DNA of 64,000 nucleotides from Piper betle (GCA_033002965.1 JAURVB010001764.1:1-64000), one strand, 5' to 3'. Shown: positions 22,359-38,186, counted from the stretch's first letter. Notes: generated by a model from the letters alone, not told the origin. A program made the numbers and translations.

Positions 22359-24640
22359 ATACCTCACAAAGATTTATCAAGGCTTACAAAGAAAAAATAT
22401 AATCAAATTTGAGTTGGAGTTAAATTGTATTTTAAGTTGATTTAAATTATTTAAAATATATAAAATTCGAATTAAGTGAATCATTTGAGTGTGGTTAGTT
22501 CAAATTTTAACAAAAATATTAATGATTATATAAGTACAAGTTGAATACATTAATTTTTCAAAAATATAGTAAATTACAAAAAGTAGAATCTGTTTAAAAT
22601 CTTTTTAAATGTATAAAATTTAAAAATTCCAGTGGAAAAAAATTTGAGCGTATAATCAGTATATAAAATATTTAATTAATAAAAAATTTTAAAAATAAAA
22701 AATATACATTTTGCCAAGTGTAGTTAGAATATACTAACTTTTTTAATTAATTAGAATATATCATTTTTAGACAAGAATTATAATATAATGTTAATAAGGT
22801 TTATAACTGAATTCCAATTAGTTGAACTAAAATAAAGATTTCTACCAAAACTTACAAAGAAAATATAATTAATTTTTGACTCAACTCAGATTATATTTTA
22901 AATTGATTTAAAATTTTAAAAATGTATAAAAGTCAATCAAAGTGAATAATTGAGTAGAGTTAATTTGTGTTCCAACATTACTTATATAAATATTTATAAT
23001 CAAAATGTATAAATTTCCTGAAAATTATAATTTAACATAAAAGAGGTATAAATCCGAATAGATTGGAACATTAGTATAAAAAATATAACTTATAAAGGAT
23101 TATACTTTATTAAAAATATCTTTATTATAAAACATGTTATAATATAAAATACTTTAATTAAATTTTAAGTATAATTTAACACGTATAACATTTGCAAAAA
23201 AATAATTTAACACGTATAAAAATACTTTATTTGGTAATGGGTCTGTCTTAAATGATATAAAAAGAAGATTAAAATTAATTATAATTAATTTATAAAAAAA
23301 TTAATATAAAATATGATATTTATTTGAAAATATGACTAACAAATAAAAAAAAGATATGCAACCTACGCATGAAGTAAACACTTTGAGTAAACAAAATTTT
23401 TAGATTTGATATAAAAAAGATAATACTTATCTTAGAATATAATCAATATATAAGAGAAAAATATATAATCCCGCATAATGTGCGGGTAACCCCTTGTTTA
23501 AACTAAAAATCATTCTAGCTGTCCTTGTGGAAATATAAGTCATATGAAAAGGATAAGTTATAACTTAGCTTTTCTAAATTTTCGCCATATTAAATTAGAT
23601 TAACCGGTGTATAAACGAGTAATATTTCCGAACGAGGGAGGTAAATTCAGATTTTATGCATCAGCATTTATTGGAAAGACAAGTCTCTTCCGTTCTGGTG
23701 CTAGATGACTTAATTGCTAACACTCGTCCACCGCTGGATGAGTTCATTTTTCTATATTACACGTTGGTCAGTCTTCTTTCATTTTATTTATTGCTAAACT
23801 GGCCCACATACAGTAACATGTTTAAACGGCTCATATTTACCAAAAAATAAAACGACTGGAATAAATAAAATTGAAAAACTAATTTTTTGCCCCCCACAAT
23901 TGGAATACTTCTTTGAACTTCATATGGGTTTATTGAACCAAATATTTACAGACCCTGTTACGATAGCTTTTTCACCGGCTAGCATCGGCTATAATTACAA
24001 GTACCAATACTTTTTCTTGCATGCCTGCTTGTTATTCTTAGCTTCAAGTTTTTTACTTTTCCATCTTTGCTAATCATGTTATAATGAAACAAATTGGCTT
24101 GCACTTCATATATATATATATATATATTTCACATAGTCGATGGGCTGGCAGGCAGTTTTAACTTTGACATATCTTGATTGGGCAACCAATTACTGTACTG
24201 AGATTATACGACGAAGGGGCCAAACCAAGGACAACATATACAGTAACCTAATCCCACAATTAGGTTGATGCTTTGGTTTGGAAGGATAGTCCCAACCGTC
24301 TTCCATTTGCCAGAATTGGTTAGGACAAAGACTCACATCACATGGTGACAGACATCAATTGTTCTTGGCGATAAGTGGTCCGTGCATGTATGCACTCTAG
24401 TCACGTCTCCTCATGCATATATATATATATATATGAAACGAGGAAAGGTGTCGAACAAAGAGATGAATGCTTGCTGTACAATGGCAGAAGCAATAGCTGG
24501 TCTGATGATATATCCACTTTCGAATTTGGACAAAAGGATCGATCCATCAAGTTGATAATAATTACAAGAACATGGGAACAAGAAAAGCCTTCTTTCGCCC
24601 AGGTTCACTCGCAATTGGCATAAAGCATACACCGGCAGGG
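22359..24640. other. AT-rich, gene-free DNA with a diverged direct repeat and a Helitron-like end
   Basis: Two diverged direct copies (about 22369-22600 and 22835-23080) share aagattt..ttacaaagaaaatataat and attgtattttaa(g/a)ttgattta blocks. The AT-rich stretch closes at 23470-23500 with a small hairpin (listed separately). From 23640 to 24640 there are only short open frames without family resemblance. Confidence 0.5.
23470..23499 (+). mobile_element. Possible Helitron-like 3' end
   Basis: A perfect 6-bp stem (cccgca / tgcggg, loop taatg) is followed by taaccccttgt. Helitron 3' ends carry such a hairpin about 10 bases before CTRR and a host T. Here the last word is CTTG followed by T, one base off CTRR, so the call is tentative. 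No matching 5' TC end was fixed. Confidence 0.3.
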
Positions 24641-25217
24641 GATGCCCAATTTCAGTTACGTGACGGAAATGGAATGGTTGTTGATAAGGTTATATTGAAG
24701 TTGGACCAGAAAGCTATTTGCAGAATTTAAAAAAAAATCTAAAATTCCATGCTTCTATCCCATTCTACCTCGAGCCCTATTTGAACACACTTGCTGCACA
24801 TGTGTCATAAGTTATACCTGGCTAGGACGTTGCATGGACCACGAATGACATCGTTCTTCTCTGATATTTTAGTGCTTTAGTTGTTTTTTATTTATTTTTG
24901 CTGCCACTCACACAATTTTTAAAATTTCTTAATCTCCTCGACTTATTTAGACTTTAGATTAAGAAAAAGACTTCACAAATGTTTCATTTCATTGTAATAC
25001 CTTAATACCATTATTTTTCTTATAGTTTGATTTAAGTTAAAGGTAATTTCAGTTTCATGCAAAGTTTTAAGGAAGAATTTTAAGCTAATTTCACACTAGA
25101 TTTTATTTATTATATTAAAAACTAATAAAAATGACCAACCAGTCTTGATCTTAAAGTGGAGTTTGAATGAACTATATTCCATTGAAATAATTTTTTTTCA
25201 AAGCTGAGTGTAGAGTT

Positions 25218-25275
<58 letters not shown>

Positions 25276-26015
25276 TATTGAATTCAATCAGACGCTTACG
25301 ATTAGTGCCAGGGATTTTAATTGATTTTTATTAATTTTTTGAAATGCCCGTTATCCTCTATACCTCGATCGGTCCCTCTCAAGGCTTCCTTCCCACCGCC
25401 ACACCATCCTTCATCATCGCTGGCCATTCCTATAACCATGGCACCATCTCGGGCCAATCCTGACCTTTGTCAATGTCGAAGACATCAGAATGTACTATGC
25501 AATATAAAAATTAGGAATAATTAAAAATTTAGAAAAATAGACGAACTCTTAAATTACCAAACAAATGAAATTTCAAAGAGAAAAAAATAAAGTCAAAATA
25601 AGAGAATAAATTAGATTAAAAAAAGTAGACAGAAAGAACCTAGAGAAGTCACACAACTAATCTAATAATCCATCAAAAGTTCTAAGTACAAAAGGAGACT
25701 ACTCCTTATTTATAAAAAAAAGTTTTAATAAGATAATTCCTAAAATATCCTTGAACTAAATAAAAATATTACAAATAAATCCCTGATATAGAAAATAATA
25801 TAAATGTAATAAATACTTATAATAGACGTTCTGCGTCAGACTTCCCTGCTAAAAAGAACTAATCCACAATTTCTAGAGCACTCCAAGAATACTATGTAAG
25901 ATCCATAATTCGACGAGCCTAACATAACCCGACGATCACCAAGTTCCTAAAAAACTGCAGAATTCTTGACAAAGATATCTTCCTCATTAATAGCATCGTC
26001 AACCTTATCAGTCAA
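24641..26015. other. AT-rich DNA with a long (TA)n run
   Basis: A (TA)n run covers about 25220-25270. From about 25500 to 26000 the sequence has the texture of a retroelement LTR or flank (A-rich, no open frames) leading to the gag-like remnant that follows. No gene is seen. Confidence 0.4.
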
Positions 26016-26294
26016 TTAAGTGTTCTTAGAACTAATGGCATTCGCAGCTACATGCCTCGGTTTCTGACAATTATAACAAATAGAAGTTGAACTAAAAAGT
26101 AACAGGAATAAACTTAATACCTTTGCTAATGTGAACCTGAGTGTTGGAATGAGGTCCAGTGTGAGAAGAAGAGCCCGACATAAGGTTGGTGGGCAAGTGT
26201 AAAATAAGAGTGTTCTTGGGCATGCAACTAATGCACCGACACGGCGCCGCGCCCGCATGTGATCACATAAACTCGTTGCGCTCTTGTCCGTCAA
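26016..26294 (-). pseudogene. Retroelement gag remnant with a zinc-knuckle trace
   Basis: The - strand reading includes TSICYNCQKPRHVAANA, which follows the C-x2-C-x4-H-x4-C retroviral-type zinc knuckle, with the last Cys changed to Ala. The rest of the open frame has no clear similarity. It is probably a small relic of an LTR retroelement. Confidence 0.4.
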
Positions 26295-26844
26295 AGTGAA
26301 GGTGGATTTGATGCAGGCCTGCTTGTATTTGTTACAGCGTTGAACGTTTGCAAGAATTAGGGTGTGTATGTGTTGCTTTTCCTCTTGTTTTTTTTTGGAA
26401 AGAATACTATATTCGATTGACTATTGATCAGCACAGAAAACAAATTAAAATGCTCCATTTTGAATGTAAAAGAAGTGTTCACGACTGACGACTTGTGCCA
26501 AAGCACATGGTGTAGCTACGAAAGTCAAACTTGTCATTGTTTTAAGTTTCAAATACAGCTTCACTTTCTTAATTACTCTTGACATATGGCTCAACATTGG
26601 AATTTTCCTCTCTGACAAAAAAAACATGACACTGCGGAAAAACAAATTATAGTTTTCAATATTTTAGTTGACGTTTAACAAACTCTGAATCTATCATAGT
26701 ACCAAATACCAATTATCTTATGTTTCTTTACTATCCACTTGGGGGTGAAAAAAATCACAAATTTTGTAAACCAAAATGCACATTTGCTTGTCCATGAAAA
26801 TGATGAAAACATAGAAGAAACATTTAATCCAGCTCAAGACAAGA

Positions 26845-27636
26845 CAAGACGATTTTTTGGACAGCTAGCGAAAGGATCAGGTCAAAAGGCTCACACCTTA
26901 TAGGCATCTCCAATTCATAAAAGGGATTTTTCAGCAGTGTCTGTATAAAGCTTGCATATGTGCTTCAAAAGAGCTTCCATGTACTGTTTACCATGCTCGA
27001 GCACAACAAAAAACTTGGCCCCTGCAACGTGCGAGCTTGACCATCAACAACTTGGATTAATGTTACCAATAAACTCATCTTATACTGAAAAATAGATAAA
27101 TGTCAGTTTAATGGAATTCTATGGAAGGTAATAGACAGTGAAAGTGAAAGTCACATTATAGTCACAACCGAGCGGTTCTAGACCTACAGAACATTAACAA
27201 CAATAGCAACAAAAATTATCTAAAGGTTTTCCTCGCAAAAATAATAATACAAGGATGACACAAGATCACAACAAATGCAAACATAATAGCCAAAAATTAA
27301 TTAACAGATTAAAGATCTGTGAGTGATTGAAAACAATGAACATAGAAAGTATCAGCTTCAAGAAGCTCAATCCCCGTACAACCAGTTGTAGTGGATGGCG
27401 TGCATAGAATGCCAGAGGCTAGCTACCCGCAGGCTGTCATTTGTATCCATACGACCCGCTGTTCCACAATCCTGTCATTTGAAACCAATCTCTCAATATT
27501 TAAAAATGTTCAAAGAGGAAAGCTTGCTCACGGAGATGATGAATATATGGTCAAATGAAGAATGAACATCTGACACCTTGTAGAAAACGAGTCCACCAGA
27601 TTTATTAATGATAAAGAGACTGCAGGTGGCAGCCGT
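26845..27636 (-). pseudogene. TRS23: Pseudogene of the TRAPP complex subunit TRS23 / TRAPPC4
   Basis: The intact gene encodes a small longin-type subunit of the TRAPP tether in ER-Golgi and post-Golgi traffic. Three exons keep their order on the - strand. Exon 1 (27636-27577) has CSLFIINKSGGLVFYK. Exon 2 (27471-27317) has DCGTAGRMDTNDSLRVASLW then GIELLEADTF and HCFQSLT. Exon 3 (27021 to about 26845) has KFFVVLEHGKQYMEALLKHI then FYELEMPIRCEPFD. Lesions: the start codon is ACG, a short out-of-frame deletion follows HSMHAIH in exon 2, the exon 2 donor is AT instead of GT, and exon 3 is frameshifted before the FYELEMPIRC segment. Introns are retained, so it arose by DNA duplication or decay in place, not by reverse transcription. 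Confidence 0.85.
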
Positions 27637-27859
27637 TTCACTCTCCAAAACAGTATCATCAGCTTGCCAAAAGATCCAATTAGTGATTAGAGAAGATTCC
27701 CTAGACAAGGAAAATTGACAACAAATGAAAGCAGATCCTCCGTTAACACAGAACATAGAATAGAACTGTATGAAAATGCAGGCAATTAAATCCATAGTAT
27801 AGTCTAACTCCAAAATTCTCAGAATCGACTCCTCAACTCAATAGATGGTTGAGAAATGC

Positions 27860-28140
27860 GTTCAATATGACTGAATTTATTCACAATTGACTCTCCGGGT
27901 CAAGCAATAAAATTTATCCAAATATAATATTTTTTATTAATTAAATTAATATTTTTTAATTAATATAAATTATATATTTATTAATTCAAGTGTCATAGGA
28001 TTAATATATACAAATTTTATATAATTATTTATTAATATAATTAAATTTTTAATATAAATAACTCTGAATTAATTTTAAAGTAATTGACTCTACTATGTGA
28101 TAGCCGAGTCGAGTCCAAATTTTTGAGTTTTTAACTGTGA
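27860..28140 (+). repeat. AT-rich dispersed repeat, copy 2 of 3
   Basis: It shares motif order with 150-470: ttcacaattgactctccgggtcaag, an A/T-rich middle with ataaattatatatttatt, gagtcgagtcc and tttttgagtttttaa. It is non-coding. Confidence 0.5.
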
Positions 28141-29115
28141 TTAAATCCCGTAATGATAAGATTAATGTTATTGGTAGAGTCCGTTCACAATTCAAATAGC
28201 ATGTAGCTTGCCAATCCCCATACCAGATTTTTACGACATAAATCAGGTATGTGATGCAGAGTAATTAACTACAGAACGGCATCAACGCATTCATATGCGT
28301 TGGCTTAAGCATGAAAAAATTGACCCACAAAAATTCTCTCTTCTAAATCCAAATGGAACACCGGAACACCGGCTTCGTGGACAAAATCTCAAAACCTTCA
28401 AAGAAAAGATCGATGGTAGCACTAAAAGAGGGCACCCTCCATCAACCGGAGGCGATAATTACGAATAGGAAGAGATGGAGAAAGAACATCGACGGAGAAA
28501 AAGTGCTCACCGGCGGCAGTTATTGGCCAGAGAATTAAATTAGGATCATTTTCCCTAATTCCAATATCTTTTTTTGTCCCCATCTCCCCTTTTCCCTAAG
28601 CCCAGAAAAAGAAAAAAATAAAAAGAAAGAAAGAAAACTGCCTTATTGTTTTTTTGTGGTTATTTAATTTAAAAATTATGAGTCCAGCAGCTGGTTTTTT
28701 CTTAGTCCCAATTCAGACATCTCTAAATTTGAGCTAAGCCTACTCGTCCTTATATTTGAGCTTTAGTCGGTTTTGAGTTTGCTTAATTTATATTTATTAT
28801 ATTGTCTTTGTATAATTTATAATATTTTTCATTTTAAAGTTTTTAATATTTCAATTTATCATTAGTTTTGGTTACAAAATAAAATAGTAATATATAAAAA
28901 CATTATATTAATTTTAGTGACATTGTTGTACTCTTTAATTATTAGTTTAGTTATGTTTTCTTATGAAAAACAAATGCAATTGTTTAATATCTAATTTTTT
29001 ACATAGATTATCAAGTCAACAACCCAGTTTCATTTTATTTAGGTTCAAATTGAGCTTTATTCTAATCAAATATCGAAACAAATTAGACATCTATTATCTA
29101 GTTATAAATAACCCT

Positions 29116-29117
<2 letters not shown>

Positions 29118-29196
<79 letters not shown>
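29118..29196. repeat. (TA)n microsatellite, about 39 units
   Basis: A pure TA run of about 79 bases lies roughly 360 bp beyond the stop codon of the GH9 gene. Its length suggests it is highly variable between individuals. Confidence 0.95.
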
Positions 29197-29198
<2 letters not shown>

Positions 29199-29555
29199 GA
29201 AATAGTACAAGGTATATCATGAGTTCTCCCTTACTATATGAGCTATCTGCTTTAATTATTGGCTCAATACGCAGTATTGCAAAACGTTTACTACTTAGCA
29301 ACATATTTAGAATCATCATAAATATGTTATATTTTCTTCATTTTTCATTAATATTACATAAGACCTGCCTTCACTCGAGCTAAAACAACAACTCGCCCAA
29401 ACTGCTACACATATTGATCCTCTTTTACACGCCGTGCCAGGAAAGGGACCTGGGAAATTTCACTTCCCTTCTTTCCACTACAACTCAAGACTCTTGTGCT
29501 AAGTTCTTTTAGAAAAATAAAACAGTAAAAGGACTTAAATTAACAGAATCCAATA

Positions 29556-33350
<3,795 letters not shown>

Positions 33351-33351
33351 G

Positions 33352-33951
33352 CTAATTGAGCGAGCGAGCCGAGCTCAACATGTGTTCGAACTCGGCTCGA
33401 ATAGTTCGAAACTCGTTTGAATCGAACTCGACTCGAGATCAAACGAGTTTTGGCATACATGCTCGAGTTCGACTCGAATATTTTTTATGTGTCCGAGCTC
33501 GACTCGAGCTCGAATATACTTAAACTGTTTATTTTTGTGAGCTCGTTCGCTAGTTCGTTCGTTAGCTATGTACCTCACTTAAAAAAAATAAGGCCAATGT
33601 GTTTTGAACCCACAACCTTTAAGTCATCATGGGGAATACTTACCATCTAACTATCTTGCTTTTTTGTTATTATATTTCATATATATATATATATAATATA
33701 ATATAAAGACTATATTATTATATTATTTTATCGAGTCAAGTTCGAGTCGAACTACGAGTCGAGTTCGAATCGAGTTCGAGTTACAACCGAGTCGAGTCGA
33801 GTCGGACACGACCTTGCTCAAGCTCGGCTCATAAGATTCGAGTTCGAGTCGAATTCGAGTCGAGCATTTAAATGTCGAGTTTCGAGTCAAGTCAAGCCGA
33901 GACGAACGCTAAATACTCACGAGCTGACTCGCTCAATTAGCAACCCTAATT
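33352..33951 (-). mobile_element. TIR/tRNA-like repeat family, most complete copy
   Basis: The ends are inverted repeats: taggg(g)tgctaattgagcgag at the left and ctcgctcaattagcaaccct a at the right. The inside is full of gagctcgactcgag-type words, with a (TA)n and a tRNA-like core near 33590-33660. Read on the - strand, the core shows gatagttagatgg as a box-A-like word and gtgggttcaaaa as box B. A target duplication is not clear. The TIR plus roughly 600-bp length suggest a non-autonomous DNA transposon or MITE with a SINE-like passenger. Confidence 0.65.
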
Positions 33952-34394
33952 ATCGGGTTGATGATCAGACTCCCTCGGCTCTCTTTTCAAGTGCGATGTA
34001 AAATTCGGGGCGATGGACGTAAGAGGGCTCACAAAAGAACCTTCCACACAACTAACTCTTTTGAATTATTTTAGATAAGGTTAATATTAATATTTGTAAT
34101 TATAAATATTAATAATATGTAACCTGCTGTTTCAAAATATCAATTTGTTATACCATTAAATATAAAGAGTACTAAAATATCTCTATGTAAATAAACTCAT
34201 TTGACTTATTCTAAAAATATATATAAAAATAGTTGGAGATCAAATCTCGGAATAATGATTATAAGATTTTCAAATTAAGGTTTTTTATTATCTATAATGA
34301 AAATAAATAAATCAAGTACTTAATCATTAAAATTCATCAATAAATATGTATGGGTTCACAAATCACACTAAAAAAATGTATTATGGTAGAGTGC
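33952..34394. other. AT-rich intergenic DNA
   Basis: No gene, repeat end or regulatory site is evident. Confidence 0.4.
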
Positions 34395-34890
34395 CCTATC
34401 CATCTCTGCTCCCCCAATCCCCGCCATCCCCCTCCGACTCCCCGCCCACCTTAGCCGGCCCCCTCTCCCTCTTCTTTTTCTTCCCCCTCTGCTCCGCCGA
34501 GCCGCCGCCGCCCTGTGCATGGCCATCAGCACGTCCGACCCGCTCAGCGAGCCACCCGACCTCCACTCCGCCGGCCCTTCATCCGGGGCTTCTTCTTCGT
34601 TCAGATGCTGGGAAATGGCCGGCGCCGAGGCTTCCGTCGGGTCGACGCTCTCGGGTTGACGTCGCCGGCGGCGGCCGAGCTTGGCGGAGACGATGGCGCC
34701 GTGCGGACGGAGTTGGGGATCGTGTGGGAGTCGTGGCGGGTGACTGGTGGGCCGGAGCATTTGGGTGTGGGTACGAACGGGATGATGGGAGATGGGCAAA
34801 GGGGGAATAAGAAGCTACGTTGGAAATGGGCTTTGTTTGTATATTTGAAGCCCATGTACAACGTTTTGGCCCACATTAACTCCATGCCCT
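34395..34890. other. GC-rich island with ambiguous open frames
   Basis: A sharp GC-rich block sits inside AT-rich DNA. Both strands are open for long distances because of composition (34346-34810 on +, 34799-34368 on -). One forward reading, MAISTSDPLSEPPDLHSAGP, is protein-like but ends soon and belongs to no family I know. It may be a captured gene fragment or a first exon of a dead gene. Confidence 0.35.
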
Positions 34891-35662
34891 TTTTTTAAAA
34901 AAAAAGGATTAGATGTCGATCATAAACTGTCTATTTCAGAGATATATTTTGATTTTAAAAATAAACTTTAAATATAATTGATTGAAGAATAATTGATAGA
35001 CTCTCGTTTTAGAAATGGAATCTAATTAAACGAAGAGATAGATTATAATAATTTATTTAACTTCCTGCAATTTTGGTTTTTTTATTAATAAAAGTTTGAT
35101 TTTGTAAAAATTAGGTTTTGGACATGGAGTGGCTGCGATAGAAGAATAAGATTTAGTCGTGTTAACAGCCTCGTGCCCTATTGTTTATCATTTTAGATGG
35201 TCAATCTTGTTAATTTACTACAGTATAGATGACTTTGAGCTTCCTTTTGAACTAATTCATGAGAGATTAAAAAATATTAAGCTGTATATTATGATTGTTA
35301 CACCAGGGAAGGTGACTAAGGTGAGATTTATTTGGTTTTCTTCTTAAACATGTTCCTGAGGACTGAATCAATTAAAATAATGAAATCTTAGATGATTGTG
35401 CAATGATGTGACTAAAGTCTCTCATGTCATCTCCTGAATTGAGTATACTTTCATGTTAATTATCGACTCGTGTCACCATAAATTAAATGTAGCTCCTTAA
35501 TATTGATAGTAAATGTTGATAGTATTAGCAGGTGTAAAATAACCGTTTTTTTTAAAGTTTGAATTAGAGGTATATAGCTCATTTTTATTTTTTATTAAAC
35601 TTATAATCTAGTTTTCTTAATAAAATAGAAACTCAATAGTGGCCTCTCATTAAAAATAAAAA

Positions 35663-36180
35663 ATTTGGTCAACCAAATGTAATAAATAAAATAATAATAA
35701 ATTAAAGTACTATAATATATTGTTCTCATTTAATTAGGATTTATTTTTAAGGTCAGAGTTAATCGAAATCTGTATTTAATATATTAGAGTATTATAGGAT
35801 ATCTTCTTATTTAATAATAGTTTGTCTATAAAAATAAAATTAAAGCTTATCTATATTTAATATATTAAATTATTATAATCTGTTTTATTATTCAATAAAT
35901 ATTTATCTATAAAATTAAAATTAAGGTTTATATATAATATAAACAACACAACACAATATCTTACCTCAATATTATTGTCCGTTTAAAAGTGGAAGATTTG
36001 GTCGATTAAAATATAGATAAATAAATAAATTATTATACTATATTTTTTCGTTTAATTAGGATTTTTCAAGTCGGTATTAATCAAAATTTATATTTGATAT
36101 ATTAAATTATTATTGTCTATGTTATTTTTAATAAAAATTTATCTATAAAATTAAAATTAATATGTATATGTTATAATAAT
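35663..36180 (+). repeat. Two diverged direct copies of an AT-rich unit of about 330 bp
   Basis: Both copies contain, in order, tttggtc..aataaataa, gtttaattaggattt, a 'tcaaaatt/tcgaaatc tatattt' block, taatatattaaattatta and ttatctataaaattaaaatta. The rest of 34900-36900 is AT-rich without a recognisable gene. Confidence 0.6.
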
Positions 36181-36946
36181 AAGTGTTTTTTTAAGTTGGT
36201 TTAAAGGAGTTTGGTAAATGGACGAGCTTTCTTCCGTACGTGCGCTTTTGTTTTTTTTTTGGTGACATTGATCTAAATTTAGCAACAGTAGGACAGTGCA
36301 ACAAAGTGACATTATAAGCCAAATAGAGTAATACGTAATAAAATCCATAATTAATTTTCCAGTCTTTCTAACGAAGAGCCCCATCCATGATCCATCTATT
36401 TCTTCACAATCCGCTCATATTACCACCAAAATGAAGCCACAACGATTACCCAAAGCAACCGCCCATTTCTATCTAACATTTTAAACGCATAAGGTCCATT
36501 TCTCTCAAACTTTAAAAGCACCATTTGACATTCTCTTCCAAAAAAAAAAAACAAATTTGATCCATGCAAGATAGAATCCTTAATTTGTTTAAAAAACTCA
36601 TCACGGAGAATAATCAGATGCTCTAAGTATAAACCCAAAAATCCGAATCAGATACATAATAACGAAAATCATAAAATCTCAAACAACCAAATGAATCATC
36701 CCACCATTCAATTGCAAATCCCCAGCCAGAACCATTTTCATTCACTTCCACGGTTCCAGTACTCCAAAGCCCAATCCATTCTTCCCCATTCTACTTCCAA
36801 AAACTTAAACTTAAAAGAGCTCAAATGGCAGCTACATATACATATATTGATACAAAAAAGAGGGGCACGACTCTTACTCTTTTCTTTCCGAAAAACAAAA
36901 CGGAGAGAAGGAATGGTTATAAAGAACAAGAACAGAGCATTGAGTG

Positions 36947-37849
36947 TTAGGTGGCCGGTACGGCCTCGAGAAGACGAGCGAAGTAGAACTGGGTGGTGAT
37001 GAGCCCCCTCTTCCGAATGCGCCACCCCACCTTCCCCAGCGCCCTCTCCACATCTGCCTCCGCATGCAGGTACGCCCTCGTCGCCTTCGACGGCCCCGGG
37101 AAGAGCTCCCCCACCCTCTTCAGAAGGTCGTAGTAAAACGTCTTGGGCGCGAAGCTCACAACCAGCCGCCTCTCTGCCAAGCTTGCCAAGTGAGCGATCA
37201 TGGCGTCCGCCTTGCTCTGCGGGTAGTGTATCAGCACGTCCAGGCACACCACCGTGTCGAACCTCCCCTCCAAGCTCTCCAAGTCCTTCACCTCGAACTT
37301 GGGCGTCGTCGGCAGCTGCTCGGCCTTCGCTTGCCGCTCCGCCTCGGCCACCATCGCGGCCGAGATGTCGCTGGCGAAGACGACGGCCCCCTCCTTCGCC
37401 AGGGGTATCGCAAGGCTTCCGGTGCCGCAGCCGGCGTCGCAGACGGTAACGCCGGCGAGGGGGCCGTCGTCCAGCAGCATCTTCATCGTGTTCTCCACCG
37501 TCTTGGAGTGGCCGAGCCGGATGTCGAGCTGCACCCGGTTGACGTCGTCGGCGTCGCCGTAGATCCTCCTCCACCGCTGGAAGCCGGAGTTGTTGAAGTA
37601 CTCCCGGACGACCTCCTTGTCGCCGCCGCCCACCTCCTCGGCCTGGGTCTGGCGTCGCTTCTCGGGGTCGGCGAGGACGAGGGCGGCGGCAATGGCGGCG
37701 ATGGAGCCGCCGCCGAGGACGGCGAAGGCGGCACCGTCGGATTGGAGGGGTAAGGCGAGGGGCCTGGCGGGGCGACGGGGGATGGGGCGGGTGGGGGCGG
37801 CGGTGGCGGGAAACCTGATGGGGTTGGTGGAGAAGGCGGCGAAGGCCAT
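36947..37849 (-). CDS. CHLM: Magnesium-protoporphyrin IX methyltransferase, chloroplast
   Basis: CHLM transfers a methyl group from S-adenosylmethionine to Mg-protoporphyrin IX (EC 2.1.1.11), a committed step of chlorophyll synthesis at plastid membranes. One uninterrupted frame of 300 aa opens with a Ser/Pro/Arg/Ala-rich transit peptide (about residues 1-65, with a hydrophobic AIAAALVLA stretch). Family marks follow: EVVREYFNNSGFQRWRRIYG, the SAM-binding motif VCDAGCGTGSLAIPLA (about 136-151), FASDISAAMV, FDTVVCLDVLIHYPQ and a C-terminal FAPKTFYYDLLKRVGELFPG. The start is the only ATG before the transit peptide. The coding region is very GC-rich and contrasts with its AT-rich flanks, a pattern common for monocot genes and not by itself a sign of transfer. 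It looks intact. Confidence 0.97.
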   Translation of the reverse strand: MAFAAFSTNPIRFPATAAPTRPIPRRPARPLALPLQSDGAAFAVLGGGSIAAIAAALVLADPEKRRQTQAEEVGGGDKEVVREYFNNSGFQRWRRIYGDADDVNRVQLDIRLGHSKTVENTMKMLLDDGPLAGVTVCDAGCGTGSLAIPLAKEGAVVFASDISAAMVAEAERQAKAEQLPTTPKFEVKDLESLEGRFDTVVCLDVLIHYPQSKADAMIAHLASLAERRLVVSFAPKTFYYDLLKRVGELFPGPSKATRAYLHAEADVERALGKVGWRIRKRGLITTQFYFARLLEAVPAT

Positions 37850-37861
37850 GGCAGTCCGACG

Positions 37862-38000
37862 CCACCGATGGAACGGTCGAGGGAGCAGTTATCTATCGCA
37901 ATTCCCATCTATGATTTCTTGGATAACCCAAGAACGAGTCTCGTCCACACGTTCCTAACTTTGACGAGCCAGACTAAAAAGAGTAGATAAATAACAATTT
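37862..38000 (-). promoter_or_regulatory. Presumed CHLM promoter-proximal region
   Basis: Read on the - strand, this contains an acgtg word (aggaacgtgtgg, G-box/ABRE-like) and GATAA-type words (I-box-like; gcgataactg, and ttatcc on the other strand). Such sites are common in light-responsive promoters, which would suit CHLM. Short words also occur by chance, and no clear TATA box was found. Confidence 0.3.
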
Positions 38001-38091
38001 TTATTCTTTTTTTTAAAAAAATATTCGTTCATAATTATTTATATATTTATATTTATATATTTTTTATATATTTATATTATTTATTTTTAAA

Positions 38092-38096
<5 letters not shown>

Positions 38097-38134
<38 letters not shown>
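38097..38134. repeat. (TA)n run next to the foldback element
   Basis: A TA run of about 19 units directly precedes the left end of the large foldback element, as (TA)n also flanks the smaller hairpin-ended element at 17 kb. Confidence 0.9.
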
Positions 38135-38135
<1 letters not shown>

Positions 38136-38186
38136 GCACAAAAATACTACCATGCGCATCAAAATGCAGTGCATGGCGACTTATTT

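Larger units (their letters stand above)
27637..29555. other. AT-rich intergenic DNA downstream of the GH9 gene
   Basis: This includes a dispersed repeat copy (27860-28140) and a very long (TA)n run (29118-29196). The open frame at 28353-28538 has no family resemblance. The final 350 bp or so is the 3' flank of the - strand endoglucanase. Confidence 0.5.

Noticed and set aside
28353..28538. 61-residue open frame as a small gene
   Set aside because: No family, no splice or promoter context, and length expected by chance.
36738..37865. 375-residue frame on the - strand overlapping CHLM, plus the + strand frames 36944-37753
   Set aside because: These are other-frame readings of the GC-rich CHLM gene, which has an unmistakable family match in its own frame.
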